Source: Yamagishiella unicocca
Lineage: Eukaryota; Chlorophyta; Chlorophyceae; Chlamydomonadales; Volvocaceae
Reading direction: 5' to 3'
Length of the DNA: 64,000 nucleotides
Assembly (NCBI GenBank): GCA_003116995.1
Contig: BDSL01000022.1
Coordinates: forward strand, 1,086,805-1,150,804
The position numbers and the translations under genes were made by a program. Below the pieces are notes generated by a model that saw only the letters and a list, made by a program, of their open reading frames with translations, searched no databases and was not told the DNA's origin. The first letter of the stretch is position 1, and every line of letters begins with the position of its first letter. Shown one piece after another: positions 51,801 to 63,800 of this stretch.

Positions 51801-54800
51801 TGGCGGCGGCGGCGGGGGCGGCGGCGGCGGTGGAGGCGTGCCAGGCGGCGGCGGGGCCGGAGGTGGTGGCGGGGGCGGATCAGGCGGCGGCGGCGGGGGC
51901 GGGGGCGGGGGAGGCGGTGTGCCAGGAGGCGGCGGAGTAGGGGGTGGTGGCGGTGGCGGTACTGGCGGCGGCGGCGGGGGCGGCGGCGGCGGTGGAGGCG
52001 TGCCAGGCGGCGGCGGGGCCGGAGGTGGTGGCGGGGGCGGATCAGGCGGCGGGGCGGGGGCGGGGCGGGGGAGGCGGTGTGCCAGGAGGCGGCGGAGTAG
52101 GGGGTGGTGGCGGTGGCGGTACTGGCGGCGGCGGCGGGGGCGGCGGCGGCGGTGGAGGCGTGCCAGGCGGCGGCGGGGCCGGAGGTGGTGGCGGGGGCGG
52201 ATCAGGCGGCGGCGGCGGGGGCGGGGGCGGGGGAGGCGGTGTGCCAGGAGGCGGCGGAGTAGGGGGTGGTGGCGGTGGCGGTACTGGCGGCGGCGGCGGG
52301 GGCGGCGGCGGCGGTGGAGGCGTGCCAGGCGGCGGCGGGGCCGGAGGTGGTGGCGGGGGCGGATCAGGCGGCGGTGGCGGGGGCGGGGGCGGGGGAGGCG
52401 GTGTGCCAGGAGGCGGCGGAGTAGGGGGTGGTGGCGGTGGCGGTACTGGCGGCGGCGGCGGGGGCGGCGGCGGCGGTGGAGGCGTGCCAGGCGGCGGCGG
52501 GGCCGGAGGTGGTGGCGGGGGCGGATCAGGCGGCGGCGGCGGGGGCGGGGGCGGGGGAGGCGGTGTGCCAGGAGGCGGCGGAGTAGGGGGTGGTGGCGGT
52601 GGCGGTACTGGCGGCGGCGGCGGGGGCGGCGGCGGCGGTGGAGGCGTGCCAGGCGGCGGCGGGGCCGGAGGTGGTGGCGGGGGCGGATCAGGCGGCGGGG
52701 CGGGGGCGGGGCGGGGGAGGCGGTGTGCCAGGAGGCGGCGGAGTAGGGGGTGGTGGCGGTGGCGGTACTGGCGGCGGCGGCGGGGGCGGCGGCGGCGGTG
52801 GAGGCGTGCCAGGCGGCGGCGGGGCCGGAGGTGGTGGCGGGGGCGGATCAGGCGGCGGCGGCGGGGGCGGGGGCGGGGGAGGCGGTGTGCCAGGAGGCGG
52901 CGGAGTAGGGGGTGGTGGCGGTGGCGGTACTGGCGGCGGCGGCGGGGGCGGCGGCGGCGGTGGAGGCGTGCCAGGCGGCGGCGGGGCCGGAGGTGGTGGC
53001 GGGGGCGGATCAGGCGGCGGCGGCGGGGGCGGGGCGGGGGAGGCGGTGTGCCAGGAGGCGGCGGAGTAGGGGGTGGTGGCGGTGGCGGTACTGGCGGCGG
53101 CGGCGGGGGCGGCGGCGGCGGTGGAGGCGTGCCAGGCGGCGGCGGGGCCGGAGGTGGTGGCGGGGGCGGATCAGGCGGCGGGGCGGGGGCGGGGGCGGGG
53201 GAGGCGGTGTGCCAGGAGGCGGCGGAGTAGGGGGTGGTGGCGGTGGCGGTACTGGCGGCGGCGGCGGGGGCGGCGGCGGCGGTGGAGGCGTGCCAGGCGG
53301 CGGCGGGGCCGGAGGTGGTGGCGGGGGCGGATCAGGCGGCGGGGCGGGGCGGGGGCGGGGGAGGCGGTGTGCCAGGAGGCGGCGGAGTAGGGGGTGGTGG
53401 CGGTGGCGGTACTGGCGGCGGCGGCGGGGGCGGCGGCGGCGGTGGAGGCGTGCCAGGCGGCGGCGGGGCCGGAGGTGGTGGCGGGGGCGGATCAGGCGGC
53501 GGTGGCGGGGGCGGGGGCGGGGGAGGCGGTGTGCCAGGAGGCGGCGGAGTAGGGGGTGGTGGCGGTGGCGGTACTGGCGGCGGCGGCGGGGGCGGCGGCG
53601 GCGGTGGAGGCGTGCCAGGCGGCGGCGGGGCCGGAGGTGGTGGCGGGGGCGGATCAGGCGGCGGCGGCGGGGGCGGGGGCGGGGGAGGCGGTGTGCCAGG
53701 AGGCGGCGGAGTAGGGGGTGGTGGCGGTGGCGGTACTGGCGGCGGCGGCGGGGGCGGCGGCGGCGGTGGAGGCGTGCCAGGCGGCGGCGGGGCCGGAGGT
53801 GGTGGCGGGGGCGGATCAGGCGGCGGGGCGGGGGCGGGGGCGGGGGAGGCGGTGTGCCAGGAGGCGGCGGAGTAGGGGGTGGTGGCGGTGGCGGTACTGG
53901 CGGCGGCGGCGGGGGCGGCGGCGGCGGTGGAGGCGTGCCAGGCGGCGGCGGGGCCGGAGGTGGTGGCGGGGGCGGATCAGGCGGCGGCGGCGGGGGCGGG
54001 GGCGGGGGAGGCGGTGTGCCAGGAGGCGGCGGAGTAGGGGGTGGTGGCGGTGGCGGTACTGGCGGCGGCGGCGGGGGCGGCGGCGGCGGTGGAGGCGTGC
54101 CAGGCGGCGGCGGGGCCGGAGGTGGTGGCGGGGGCGGATCAGGCGGCGGTGGCGGGGCGGGGGCGGGGGAGGCGGTGTGCCAGGAGGCGGCGGAGTAGGG
54201 GGTGGTGGCGGTGGCGGTACTGGCGGCGGCGGCGGGGGCGGCGGCGGCGGTGGAGGCGTGCCAGGCGGCGGCGGGGCCGGAGGTGGTGGCGGGGGCGGAT
54301 CAGGCGGCGGCGGCGGGGGCGGGGCGGGGGAGGCGGTGTGCCAGGAGGCGGCGGAGTAGGGGGTGGTGGCGGTGGCGGTACTGGCGGCGGCGGCGGGGGC
54401 GGCGGCGGCGGTGGAGGCGTGCCAGGCGGCGGCGGGGCCGGAGGTGGTGGCGGGGCGGATCAGGCGGCGGCGGCGGGGGCGGGGGCGGGGGAGGCGGTGT
54501 GCCAGGAGGCGGCGGAGTAGGGGGTGGTGGCGGTGGCGGTACTGGCGGCGGCGGCGGGGGCGGCGGCGGCGGTGGAGGCGTGCCAGGCGGCGGCGGGGCC
54601 GGAGGTGGTGGCGGGGGCGGATCAGGCGGCGGTGGCGGGGGCGGGGGCGGGGGAGGCGGTGTGCCAGGAGGCGGCGGAGTAGGGGGTGGTGGCGGTGGCG
54701 GTACTGGCGGCGGCGGCGGGGGCGGCGGCGGCGGTGGAGGCGTGCCAGGCGGCGGCGGGGCCGGAGGTGGTGGCGGGGGCGGATCAGGCGGCGGCGGCGG

Positions 54801-57800
54801 GGGCGGGGGCGGGGGAGGCGGTGTGCCAGGAGGCGGCGGAGTAGGGGGTGGTGGCGGTGGCGGTACTGGCGGCGGCGGCGGGGGCGGCGGCGGCGGTGGA
54901 GGCGTGCCAGGCGGCGGCGGGGCCGGAGGTGGTGGCGGGGGCGGATCAGGCGGCGGCGGCGGGGGCGGGGGCGGGGGAGGCGGTGTGCCAGGAGGCGGCG
55001 GAGTAGGGGGTGGTGGCGGTGGCGGTACTGGCGGCGGCGGCGGGGGCGGCGGCGGCGGTGGAGGCGTGCCAGGCGGCGGCGGGGCCGGAGGTGGTGGCGG
55101 GGGCGGATCAGGCGGCGGCGGCGGGGGCGGGGGCGGGGAGGCGGTGTGCCAGGAGGCGGCGGAGTAGGGGGTGGTGGCGGTGGCGGTACTGGCGGCGGCG
55201 GCGGGGGCGGCGGCGGCGGTGGAGGCGTGCCAGGCGGCGGCGGGGCCGGAGGTGGTGGCGGGGGCGGATCAGGCGGCGGTGGCGGGGGCGGGGGCGGGGG
55301 AGGCGGTGTGCCAGGAGGCGGCGGAGTAGGGGGTGGTGGCGGTGGCGGTACTGGCGGCGGCGGCGGGGGCGGCGGCGGCGGTGGAGGCGTGCCAGGCGGC
55401 GGCGGGGCCGGAGGTGGTGGCGGGGGCGGATCAGGCGGCGGGGCGGGGGCGGGGCGGGGGAGGCGGTGTGCCAGGAGGCGGCGGAGTAGGGGGTGGTGGC
55501 GGTGGCGGTACTGGCGGCGGCGGCGGGGGCGGCGGCGGCGGTGGAGGCGTGCCAGGCGGCGGCGGGGCCGGAGGTGGTGGCGGGGGCGGATCAGGCGGCG
55601 GCGGCGGGGGCGGGGGCGGGGGAGGCGGTGTGCCAGGAGGCGGCGGAGTAGGGGGTGGTGGCGGTGGCGGTACTGGCGGCGGCGGCGGGGGCGGCGGCGG
55701 CGGTGGAGGCGTGCCAGGCGGCGGCGGGGCCGGAGGTGGTGGCGGGGGCGGATCAGGCGGCGGTGGCGGGGGCGGGGGCGGGGGAGGCGGTGTGCCAGGA
55801 GGCGGCGGAGTAGGGGGTGGTGGCGGTGGCGGTACTGGCGGCGGCGGCGGGGGCGGCGGCGGCGGTGGAGGCGTGCCAGGCGGCGGCGGGGCCGGAGGTG
55901 GTGGCGGGGGCGGATCAGGCGGCGGCGGCGGGGGCGGGGGCGGGGGAGGCGGTGTGCCAGGAGGCGGCGGAGTAGGGGGTGGTGGCGGTGGCGGTACTGG
56001 CGGCGGCGGCGGGGGCGGCGGCGGCGGTGGAGGCGTGCCAGGCGGCGGCGGGGCCGGAGGTGGTGGCGGGGGCGGATCAGGCGGCGGCGGCGGGGGCGGG
56101 GGCGGGGGAGGCGGTGTGCCAGGAGGCGGCGGAGTAGGGGGTGGTGGCGGTGGCGGTACTGGCGGCGGCGGCGGGGGCGGCGGCGGCGGTGGAGGCGTGC
56201 CAGGCGGCGGCGGGGCCGGAGGTGGTGGCGGGGGCGGATCAGGCGGCGGCGGCGGGGGCGGGGGCGGGGGAGGCGGTGTGCCAGGAGGCGGCGGAGTAGG
56301 GGGTGGTGGCGGTGGCGGTACTGGCGGCGGCGGCGGGGGCGGCGGCGGCGGTGGAGGCGTGCCAGGCGGCGGCGGGGCCGGAGGTGGTGGCGGGGGCGGA
56401 TCAGGCGGCGGGGCGGGGGCGGGGGCGGGGGAGGCGGTGTGCCAGGAGGCGGCGGAGTAGGGGGTGGTGGCGGTGGCGGTACTGGCGGCGGCGGCGGGGG
56501 CGGCGGCGGCGGTGGAGGCGTGCCAGGCGGCGGCGGGGCCGGAGGTGGTGGCGGGGGCGGATCAGGCGGCGGCGGCGGGGGCGGGGGCGGGGGAGGCGGT
56601 GTGCCAGGAGGCGGCGGAGTAGGGGGTGGTGGCGGTGGCGGTACTGGCGGCGGCGGCGGGGGCGGCGGCGGCGGTGGAGGCGTGCCAGGCGGCGGCGGGG
56701 CCGGAGGTGGTGGCGGGGGCGGATCAGGCGGCGGCGGCGGGGGCGGGGGCGGGGGAGGCGGTGTGCCAGGAGGCGGCGGAGTAGGGGGTGGTGGCGGTGG
56801 CGGTACTGGCGGCGGCGGCGGGGGCGGCGGCGGCGGTGGAGGCGTGCCAGGCGGCGGCGGGGCCGGAGGTGGTGGCGGGGGCGGATCAGGCGGCGGCGGC
56901 GGGGGCGGGGCGGGGAGGCGGTGTGCCAGGAGGCGGCGGAGTAGGGGGTGGTGGCGGTGGCGGTACTGGCGGCGGCGGCGGGGGCGGCGGCGGCGGTGGA
57001 GGCGTGCCAGGCGGCGGCGGGGCCGGAGGTGGTGGCGGGGGCGGATCAGGCGGCGGCGGCGGGGGCGGGGGCGGGGGAGGCGGTGTGCCAGGAGGCGGCG
57101 GAGTAGGGGGTGGTGGCGGTGGCGGTACTGGCGGCGGCGGCGGGGGCGGCGGCGGCGGTGGAGGCGTGCCAGGCGGCGGCGGGGCCGGAGGTGGTGGCGG
57201 GGGCGGATCAGGCGGCGGCGGCGGGGGCGGGGGCGGGGGAGGCGGTGTGCCAGGAGGCGGCGGAGTAGGGGGTGGTGGCGGTGGCGGTACTGGCGGCGGC
57301 GGCGGGGGCGGCGGCGGCGGTGGAGGCGTGCCAGGCGGCGGCGGGGCCGGAGGTGGTGGCGGGGGCGGATCAGGCGGCGGCGGCGGGGGCGGGGGCGGGG
57401 GAGGCGGTGTGCCAGGAGGCGGCGGAGTAGGGGGTGGTGGCGGTGGCGGTACTGGCGGCGGCGGCGGGGGCGGCGGCGGCGGTGGAGGCGTGCCAGGCGG
57501 CGGCGGGGCCGGAGGTGGTGGCGGGGGCGGATCAGGCGGCGGGGCGGGGGCGGGGGCGGGGGAGGCGGTGTGCCAGGAGGCGGCGGAGTAGGGGTGGTGG
57601 CGGTGGCGGTACTGGCGGCGGCGGCGGGGGCGGCGGCGGCGGTGGAGGCGTGCCAGGCGGCGGCGGGGCCGGAGGTGGTGGCGGGGGCGGATCAGGCGGC
57701 GGCGGCGGGGGCGGGGGCGGGGGAGGCGGTGTGCCAGGAGGCGGCGGAGTAGGGGGTGGTGGCGGTGGCGGTACTGGCGGCGGCGGCGGGGGCGGCGGCG

Positions 57801-60800
57801 GCGGTGGAGGCGTGCCAGGCGGCGGCGGGGCCGGAGGTGGTGGCGGGGGCGGATCAGGCGGCGGCGGCGGGGGCGGGGGCGGGGGAGGCGGTGTGCCAGG
57901 AGGCGGCGGAGTAGGGGGTGGTGGCGGTGGCGGTACTGGCGGCGGCGGCGGGGGCGGCGGCGGCGGTGGAGGCGTGCCAGGCGGCGGCGGGGCCGGAGGT
58001 GGTGGCGGGGGCGGATCAGGCGGCGGGGCGGGGGCGGGGGCGGGGGAGGCGGTGTGCCAGGAGGCGGCGGAGTAGGGGGTGGTGGCGGTGGCGGTACTGG
58101 CGGCGGCGGCGGGGGCGGCGGCGGCGGTGGAGGCGTGCCAGGCGGCGGCGGGGCCGGAGGTGGTGGCGGGGGCGGATCAGGCCGGCGGCGGCGGGGGCGG
58201 GGGCGGGGGAGGCGGTGTGCCAGGAGGCGGCGGAGTAGGGGGTGGTGGCGGTGGCGGTACTGGCGGCGGCGGCGGGGGCGGCGGCGGCGGTGGAGGCGTG
58301 CCAGGCGGCGGCGGGGCCGGAGGTGGTGGCGGGGGCGGATCAGGCGGCGGCGGCGGGGGCGGGGCGGGGGAGGCGGTGTGCCAGGAGGCGGCGGAGTAGG
58401 GGGTGGTGGCGGTGGCGGTACTGGCGGCGGCGGCGGGGGCGGCGGCGGCGGTGGAGGCGTGCCAGGCGGCGGCGGGGCCGGAGGTGGTGGCGGGGGCGGA
58501 TCAGGCGGCGGTGGCGGGGGCGGGGGCGGGGGAGGCGGTGTGCCAGGAGGCGGCGGAGTAGGGGGTGGTGGCGGTGGCGGTACTGGCGGCGGCGGCGGGG
58601 GCGGCGGCGGCGGTGGAGGCGTGCCAGGCGGCGGCGGGGCCGGAGGTGGTGGCGGGGGCGGATCAGGCGGCGGCGGCGGGGGCGGGGGCGGGGGAGGCGG
58701 TGTGCCAGGAGGCGGCGGGAGTAGGGGGTGGTGGCGGTGGCGGTACTGGCGGCGGCGGCGGGGGCGGCGGCGGCGGTGGAGGCGTGCCAGGCGGCGGCGG
58801 GGCCGGAGGTGGTGGCGGGGGCGGATCAGGCGGCGGCGGCGGGGGCGGGGGCGGGGGAGGCGGTGTGCCAGGAGGCGGCGGAGTAGGGGGTGGTGGCGGT
58901 GGCGGTACTGGCGGCGGCGGCGGGGGCGGCGGCGGCGGTGGAGGCGTGCCAGGCGGCGGCGGGCCGGAGGTGGTGGCGGGGGCGGATCAGGCGGCGGCGG
59001 CGGGGGCGGGGGCGGGGGAGGCGGTGTGCCAGGAGGCGGCGGAGTAGGGGGTGGTGGCGGTGGCGGTACTGGCGGCGGCGGCGGGGGCGGCGGCGGCGGT
59101 GGAGGCGTGCCAGGCGGCGGCGGGGCCGGAGGTGGTGGCGGGGGCGGATCAGGCGGCGGTGGCGGGGGCGGGGCGGGGGAGGCGGTGTGCCAGGAGGCGG
59201 CGGAGTAGGGGTGGTGGCGGGGCGGTACTGGCGGCGGCGGCGGGGGCGGCGGCGGCGGTGGAGGCGTGCCAGGCGGCGGCGGGGCCGGAGGTGGTGGCGG
59301 GGGCGGATCAGGCGGCGGCGGCGGGGCGGGGGCGGGGGAGGCGGTGTGCCAGGAGGCGGCGGAGTAGGGGGTGGTGGCGGTGGCGGTACTGGCGGCGGCG
59401 GCGGGGGCGGCGGCGGCGGTGGAGGCGTGCAGGCGGCGGCGGGGCCGGAGGTGGTGGCGGGGGCGGATCAGGCGGCGGCGGCGGGGCGGGGGCGGGGGAG
59501 GCGGTGTGCCAGGAGCGGCGGAGTAGGGGGTGGTGGCGGTGGCGGTACTGGCGGCGGCGGCGGGGGCGGCGGCGGCGGTGGAGGCGTGCCAGGCGGCGGC
59601 GGGGCCGGAGGTGGTGGCGGGGGCGGATCAGGCGGCGGTGCGGGGGCGGGGCGGGGAGGCGGTGTGCCAGGAGGCGGCGGAGTAGGGGGTGGTGGCGGGG
59701 CGGTACTGGCGGCGGCGGCGGGGGCGGCGGCGGCGGTGGAGGCGTGCCAGGCGGCGGCGGGGCCGGAGGTGGTGGCGGGGGCGGATCAGGCGGCGGTGGC
59801 GGGCGGGGGCGGGGAGGCGGGTGCCAGGAGGCGGCGGAGTAGGGGGTGGTGGCGGTGGCGGTACTGGCGGCGGCGGCGGCGGGGGCGGCGGCGGCGGTGG
59901 AGGCGTGCCAGGCGGCGGCGGGGCCGGAGGTGGTGGCGGGGGCGGATCAGGCGGCGGCGGCGGGGGCGGGGCGGGGGAGGCGGTGTGCCAGGAGGCGGCG
60001 GAGTAGGGGGTGGTGGCGGTGGCGGTACTGGCGGCGGCGGCGGGGGCGGCGGCGGCGGTGGAGGCGTGCCAGGCGGCGGCGGGCCGGAGGTGGTGCGGGG
60101 GCGGATCAGGCGCGGGGGGGGCGGGGCGGGGAGGCGGTGTGCCAGGAGGCGCGGATAGGGGGGTGGCGGGGCGTACTGGCGGCGGCGGGGGGGCGGCGGC
60201 GGGGTGGAGGCGTGCCAGGCGGCGGCGGGCCGGAGGTGGTGGCGGGGCGGATCAGGCGGCGGTGGCGGGGCGGGGGGGGGGAGCGGTGTGCCAGGAGGCG
60301 GCGGAGTAGGGGGTGGTGGCGGTGGCGGTACTGGCGGCGGCGGCGGGGGCGGCGGCGGCGGTGGAGGCGTGCCAGGCGGCGGCGGGGCCGGAGGTGGTGG
60401 CGGGGGCGGATCAGGCGGCGGGCGGGGGCGGGGGCGGGGGAGGCGGTGTGCCAGGAGGCGGCGGAGTAGGGGGTGGTGGCGGTGGCGGTACTGGCGGCGG
60501 CGGCGGGGGCGGCGGCGGCGTGAGGCGTGCCAGGCGGCGGGGCCGGAGTGGTGGCGGGGGCGGATCAGGCGGCGGCGGCGGGGGCGGGGGCGGGGGAGGC
60601 GGGTGTGCCAGGAGGCGGCGGAGTAGGGGTGGTGGCGGTGCGGTACTGGCGGCGGCGGCGGGGCGGCGGGCGGCGGTGGAGGCGTGCCAGGCGGCGGCGG
60701 GGCCGGAGGTGGTGGGGGGCGGATCAGGCGGCGGTGGCGGGGGCGGGGCGGGGGAGGCGGTGTGCCAGGAGGCGGCGGAGTAGGGGTGGTGGCGGTGGCG

Positions 60801-63800
60801 GTACTGGCGGCGGCGGGGGCGGCGGCGGCGGTGGAGGCGTGCCAGGCGGCGGCGGGGCCGGAGGTGGTGGCGGGGCGGATCAGGCGGCGGTGGCGGGGCG
60901 GGGGCGGGGAGGCGGTGTGCCAGGAGGCGGCGGAGTAGGGGGTGGTGGCGGTGGCGGTACTGGAGGCGGCGGAGTAGGGGGTGGTGGCGGTGGCGGTAGG
61001 CGGCGGCGGCGGGGGCGGCGGCGGCGGTGGAGGCGTGCCAGGCGGCGGCGGGGCCGGAGGTGGTGGCGGGGGGATCAGGCGGCGGTGGCGGGGCGGGGGG
61101 GGGAGGCGGTGTGCCAGGAGGCGGCGGAGTAGGGGGTGGTGGCGGTGGCGGTACTGGCGGCGGCGGCGGGGGCGGCGGGCGGTGGAGGCGTGCCAGGCGG
61201 CGGCGGGGCCGGAGGTGGTGGCGGGGCGGATCAGGCGGCGGCGGCGGGGGCGGGGGGGGGGAGGCGGTGTGCCAGGAGGCGGCGGAGTAGGGGGTGGTGG
61301 CGGTGGCGGTACTGGCGGCGGCGGCGGGGGCGGCGGCGGCGGTGGAGGCGTGCCAGGCGGCGGCGGGGCCGGAGGTGGTGGCGGGGCGGATCAGGCGGCG
61401 GCGGGCGGGGCGGGGGCGGGGGAGGCGGTGTGCCAGGAGGCGGCGGAGTAGGGGGTGGTGGCGGTGGCGGTACTGGCGGCGGGCGGGGGCGGCGGCGGCG
61501 GTGGAGGCGTGCCAGGCGGCGGCGGGGCCGGAGGTGGTGGCGGGGGCGGATCAGGCGGCGGTGGCGGGGGCGGGGGCGGGGGAGGCGGTGTGCCAGGAGG
61601 CGGCGGAGTAGGGGGTGGTGGCGGTGGCGGTACTGGCGGCGGCGGCGGGGGCGGCGGCGGCGGTGGAGGCGTGCCAGGCGGCGGCGGGGCCGGAGGTGGG
61701 CGGGGGCGGATCAGGCGGCGGCGGCGGGGGCGGGGGCGGGGAGGCGGTGTGCCAGGAGGCGGCGGAGTAGGGGGTGGTGGCGGTGGCGGTACTGGCGGCG
61801 GCGGCGGGGGCGGCGGCGGCGGTGGAGGCGTGCCAGGCGGCGGCGGGGCCGGAGGTGGTGGCGGGGCGGATCAGGCGGCGGCGGCGGGGCGGGGGCGGGG
61901 AGGCGGTGTGCCAGGAGGCGGCGGAGTAGGGGGTGGTGGCGGTGGCGGTACTGGCGGCGGCGGCGGGGGCGGCGGCGGCGGTGGAGGCGTGCCAGGCGGC
62001 GGCGGGGCCGGAGTGGTGGCGGGGGCGGATCAGCGGCGGCGGCGGGGGCGGGGGCGGGGGAGGCGGTGTGCCAGGAGGCGGCGGAGTAGGGGGTGGTGGC
62101 GGTGGCGGTACTGGCGGCGGCGGCGGGGGCGGCGGCGGCGGTGGAGGCGTGCCAGGCGGCGGCGGGGCCGGAGTGGTGGCGGGGCGGATCAGGCGGCGGT
62201 GGCGGGGGCGGGGCGGGGGAGGCGGTGTGCCAGGAGGCGGCGGAGTAGGGGGTGGTGGCGGGGCGGTACTGGCGGCGGCGGCGGGGGCGGCGGCGGCGGT
62301 GGAGGCGTGCCAGGCGGCGCGGGGCCGGAGGTGGTGGCGGGGGCGGATCAGGCGGCGGTGCGGGGGCGGGGGCGGGGAGGCGGTGTGCCAGGAGGCGGCG
62401 GAGTAGGGGGTGGTGGCGGTGGCGTACTGGCGGCGGCGGCGGGGGCGGCGGCGGCGGTGGGCGTGCCAGGCGGTGGCGGGGCCGGAGGTGGTGGCGGGGG
62501 CGGATCAGGCGGCGGCGGCGGGGCGGGGGCGGGGGCGGGGGAGGCGGTGTGCCAGGAGGCGGCTGAGTAGGGGTGGTGGCGGGGGCGGTACTGGCGGCGG
62601 CGGCGGGGGCGGCGGCGGCGGTGGAGGCGGGCCTAGGCGGGGGCGGGGGCCGTGGACTGGGGTGGCGGCGGGGGGTCGGCGGCGGCGGCGGCGGGGGCGG
62701 GGGCGGGGAGGCGGTGTGCCAGGAGGCGGCGGAGTAGGGGGTGGTGGCGTGGCGGTACTGGCGGCGGCGGCGGGGGCGGCGGCGGCGGTGGAGGCGTGCC
62801 AGGCGGCGGGGGGCCGGAGGTGGTGGCGGGGGCGGATCAGGCGGCGGCGGCGGGGCGGGGCGGGGGAGGCGGTGTGCCAGGAGGCGGCGGAGTAGGGGGT
62901 GGTGGCGGTGGCGGTACTGGCGGCGGCGGCGGGGCGGCGGCGGCGGTGGAGGCGTGCCAGGCGGCGGCGGGGCCGGAGGTGGTGGCGGGGGCGGATCAGG
63001 CGGCGGTGGCGGGGGCGGGGCGGGGGAGGCGGTGTGCCAGGAGCGGCGGAGTAGGGGTGGTGGCGGTGGCGGTACTGGCGGCGGCGGCGGGGGCGGCGGC
63101 GGCGGTGGAGGCGTGCCAGGCGGCGGCGGGGCCGGAGGTGGTGCGGGGGCGGATCAGGCGGCGGCGGGGGCGGGCGGGCGGGGGAGGCGGTGTGCCAGGA
63201 GGCGGCGGAGTAGGGGGTGGTGGCGTGGCGGTACTGGTGGAGGCGTGCCAGGCGGCGGCGGGGCCGGAGGTGGTGGCGGGGCAGGCGGCGGCGGGGGCGG
63301 GGCGGGGGAGGCGGTGTGCCAGGAGGCGGCGGAGTAGGGGGTGGTGGCGGTGGCGGTACTGGCGGCGGCGGCGGGGGCGGCGGCGGCGGTGAGGCGTGCC
63401 AGGCGGCGGCGGGGCCGGAGGTGGTGGCGGGGGCGGATCAGGCGGCGGGGCGGGGGCGGGGGCGGGGAGGCGGTGTGCCAGGAGGCGGCGGAGTAGGGGG
63501 TGGTGGCGGTGGCGGTACTGGCGGCGGCGGCGGGGGCGGCGGCGGCGGTGGAGGCGTGCCAGCGGGCGGCGGGGCCGGAGGTGGTGGCGGGGGCGGATCA
63601 GGCGCGGCGCGGGGGCGGGGGCGGGGGAGCGGTGTGCCAGGAGGGCGGAGTAGGGGGTGGTGGCGGTGGCGGTACTGGCGGCGGCGGGGGCGGCGGCGGC
63701 GGTGGAGGCGTGCCAGGCGGCGGGGGCCGGGTGGTGGCGGGGCGGATCAGGCGGCGGCGGCGGGGGCGGGGGCGGGGGAGGCGGTGTGCCAGGAGGCGGC

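Noticed and set aside
54363..57752. A 1129-codon plus-strand open frame alternating Arg-rich and Gly-rich segments
   Set aside because: It is another reading of the same 162-bp unit and shifts frame wherever the G tract changes length.
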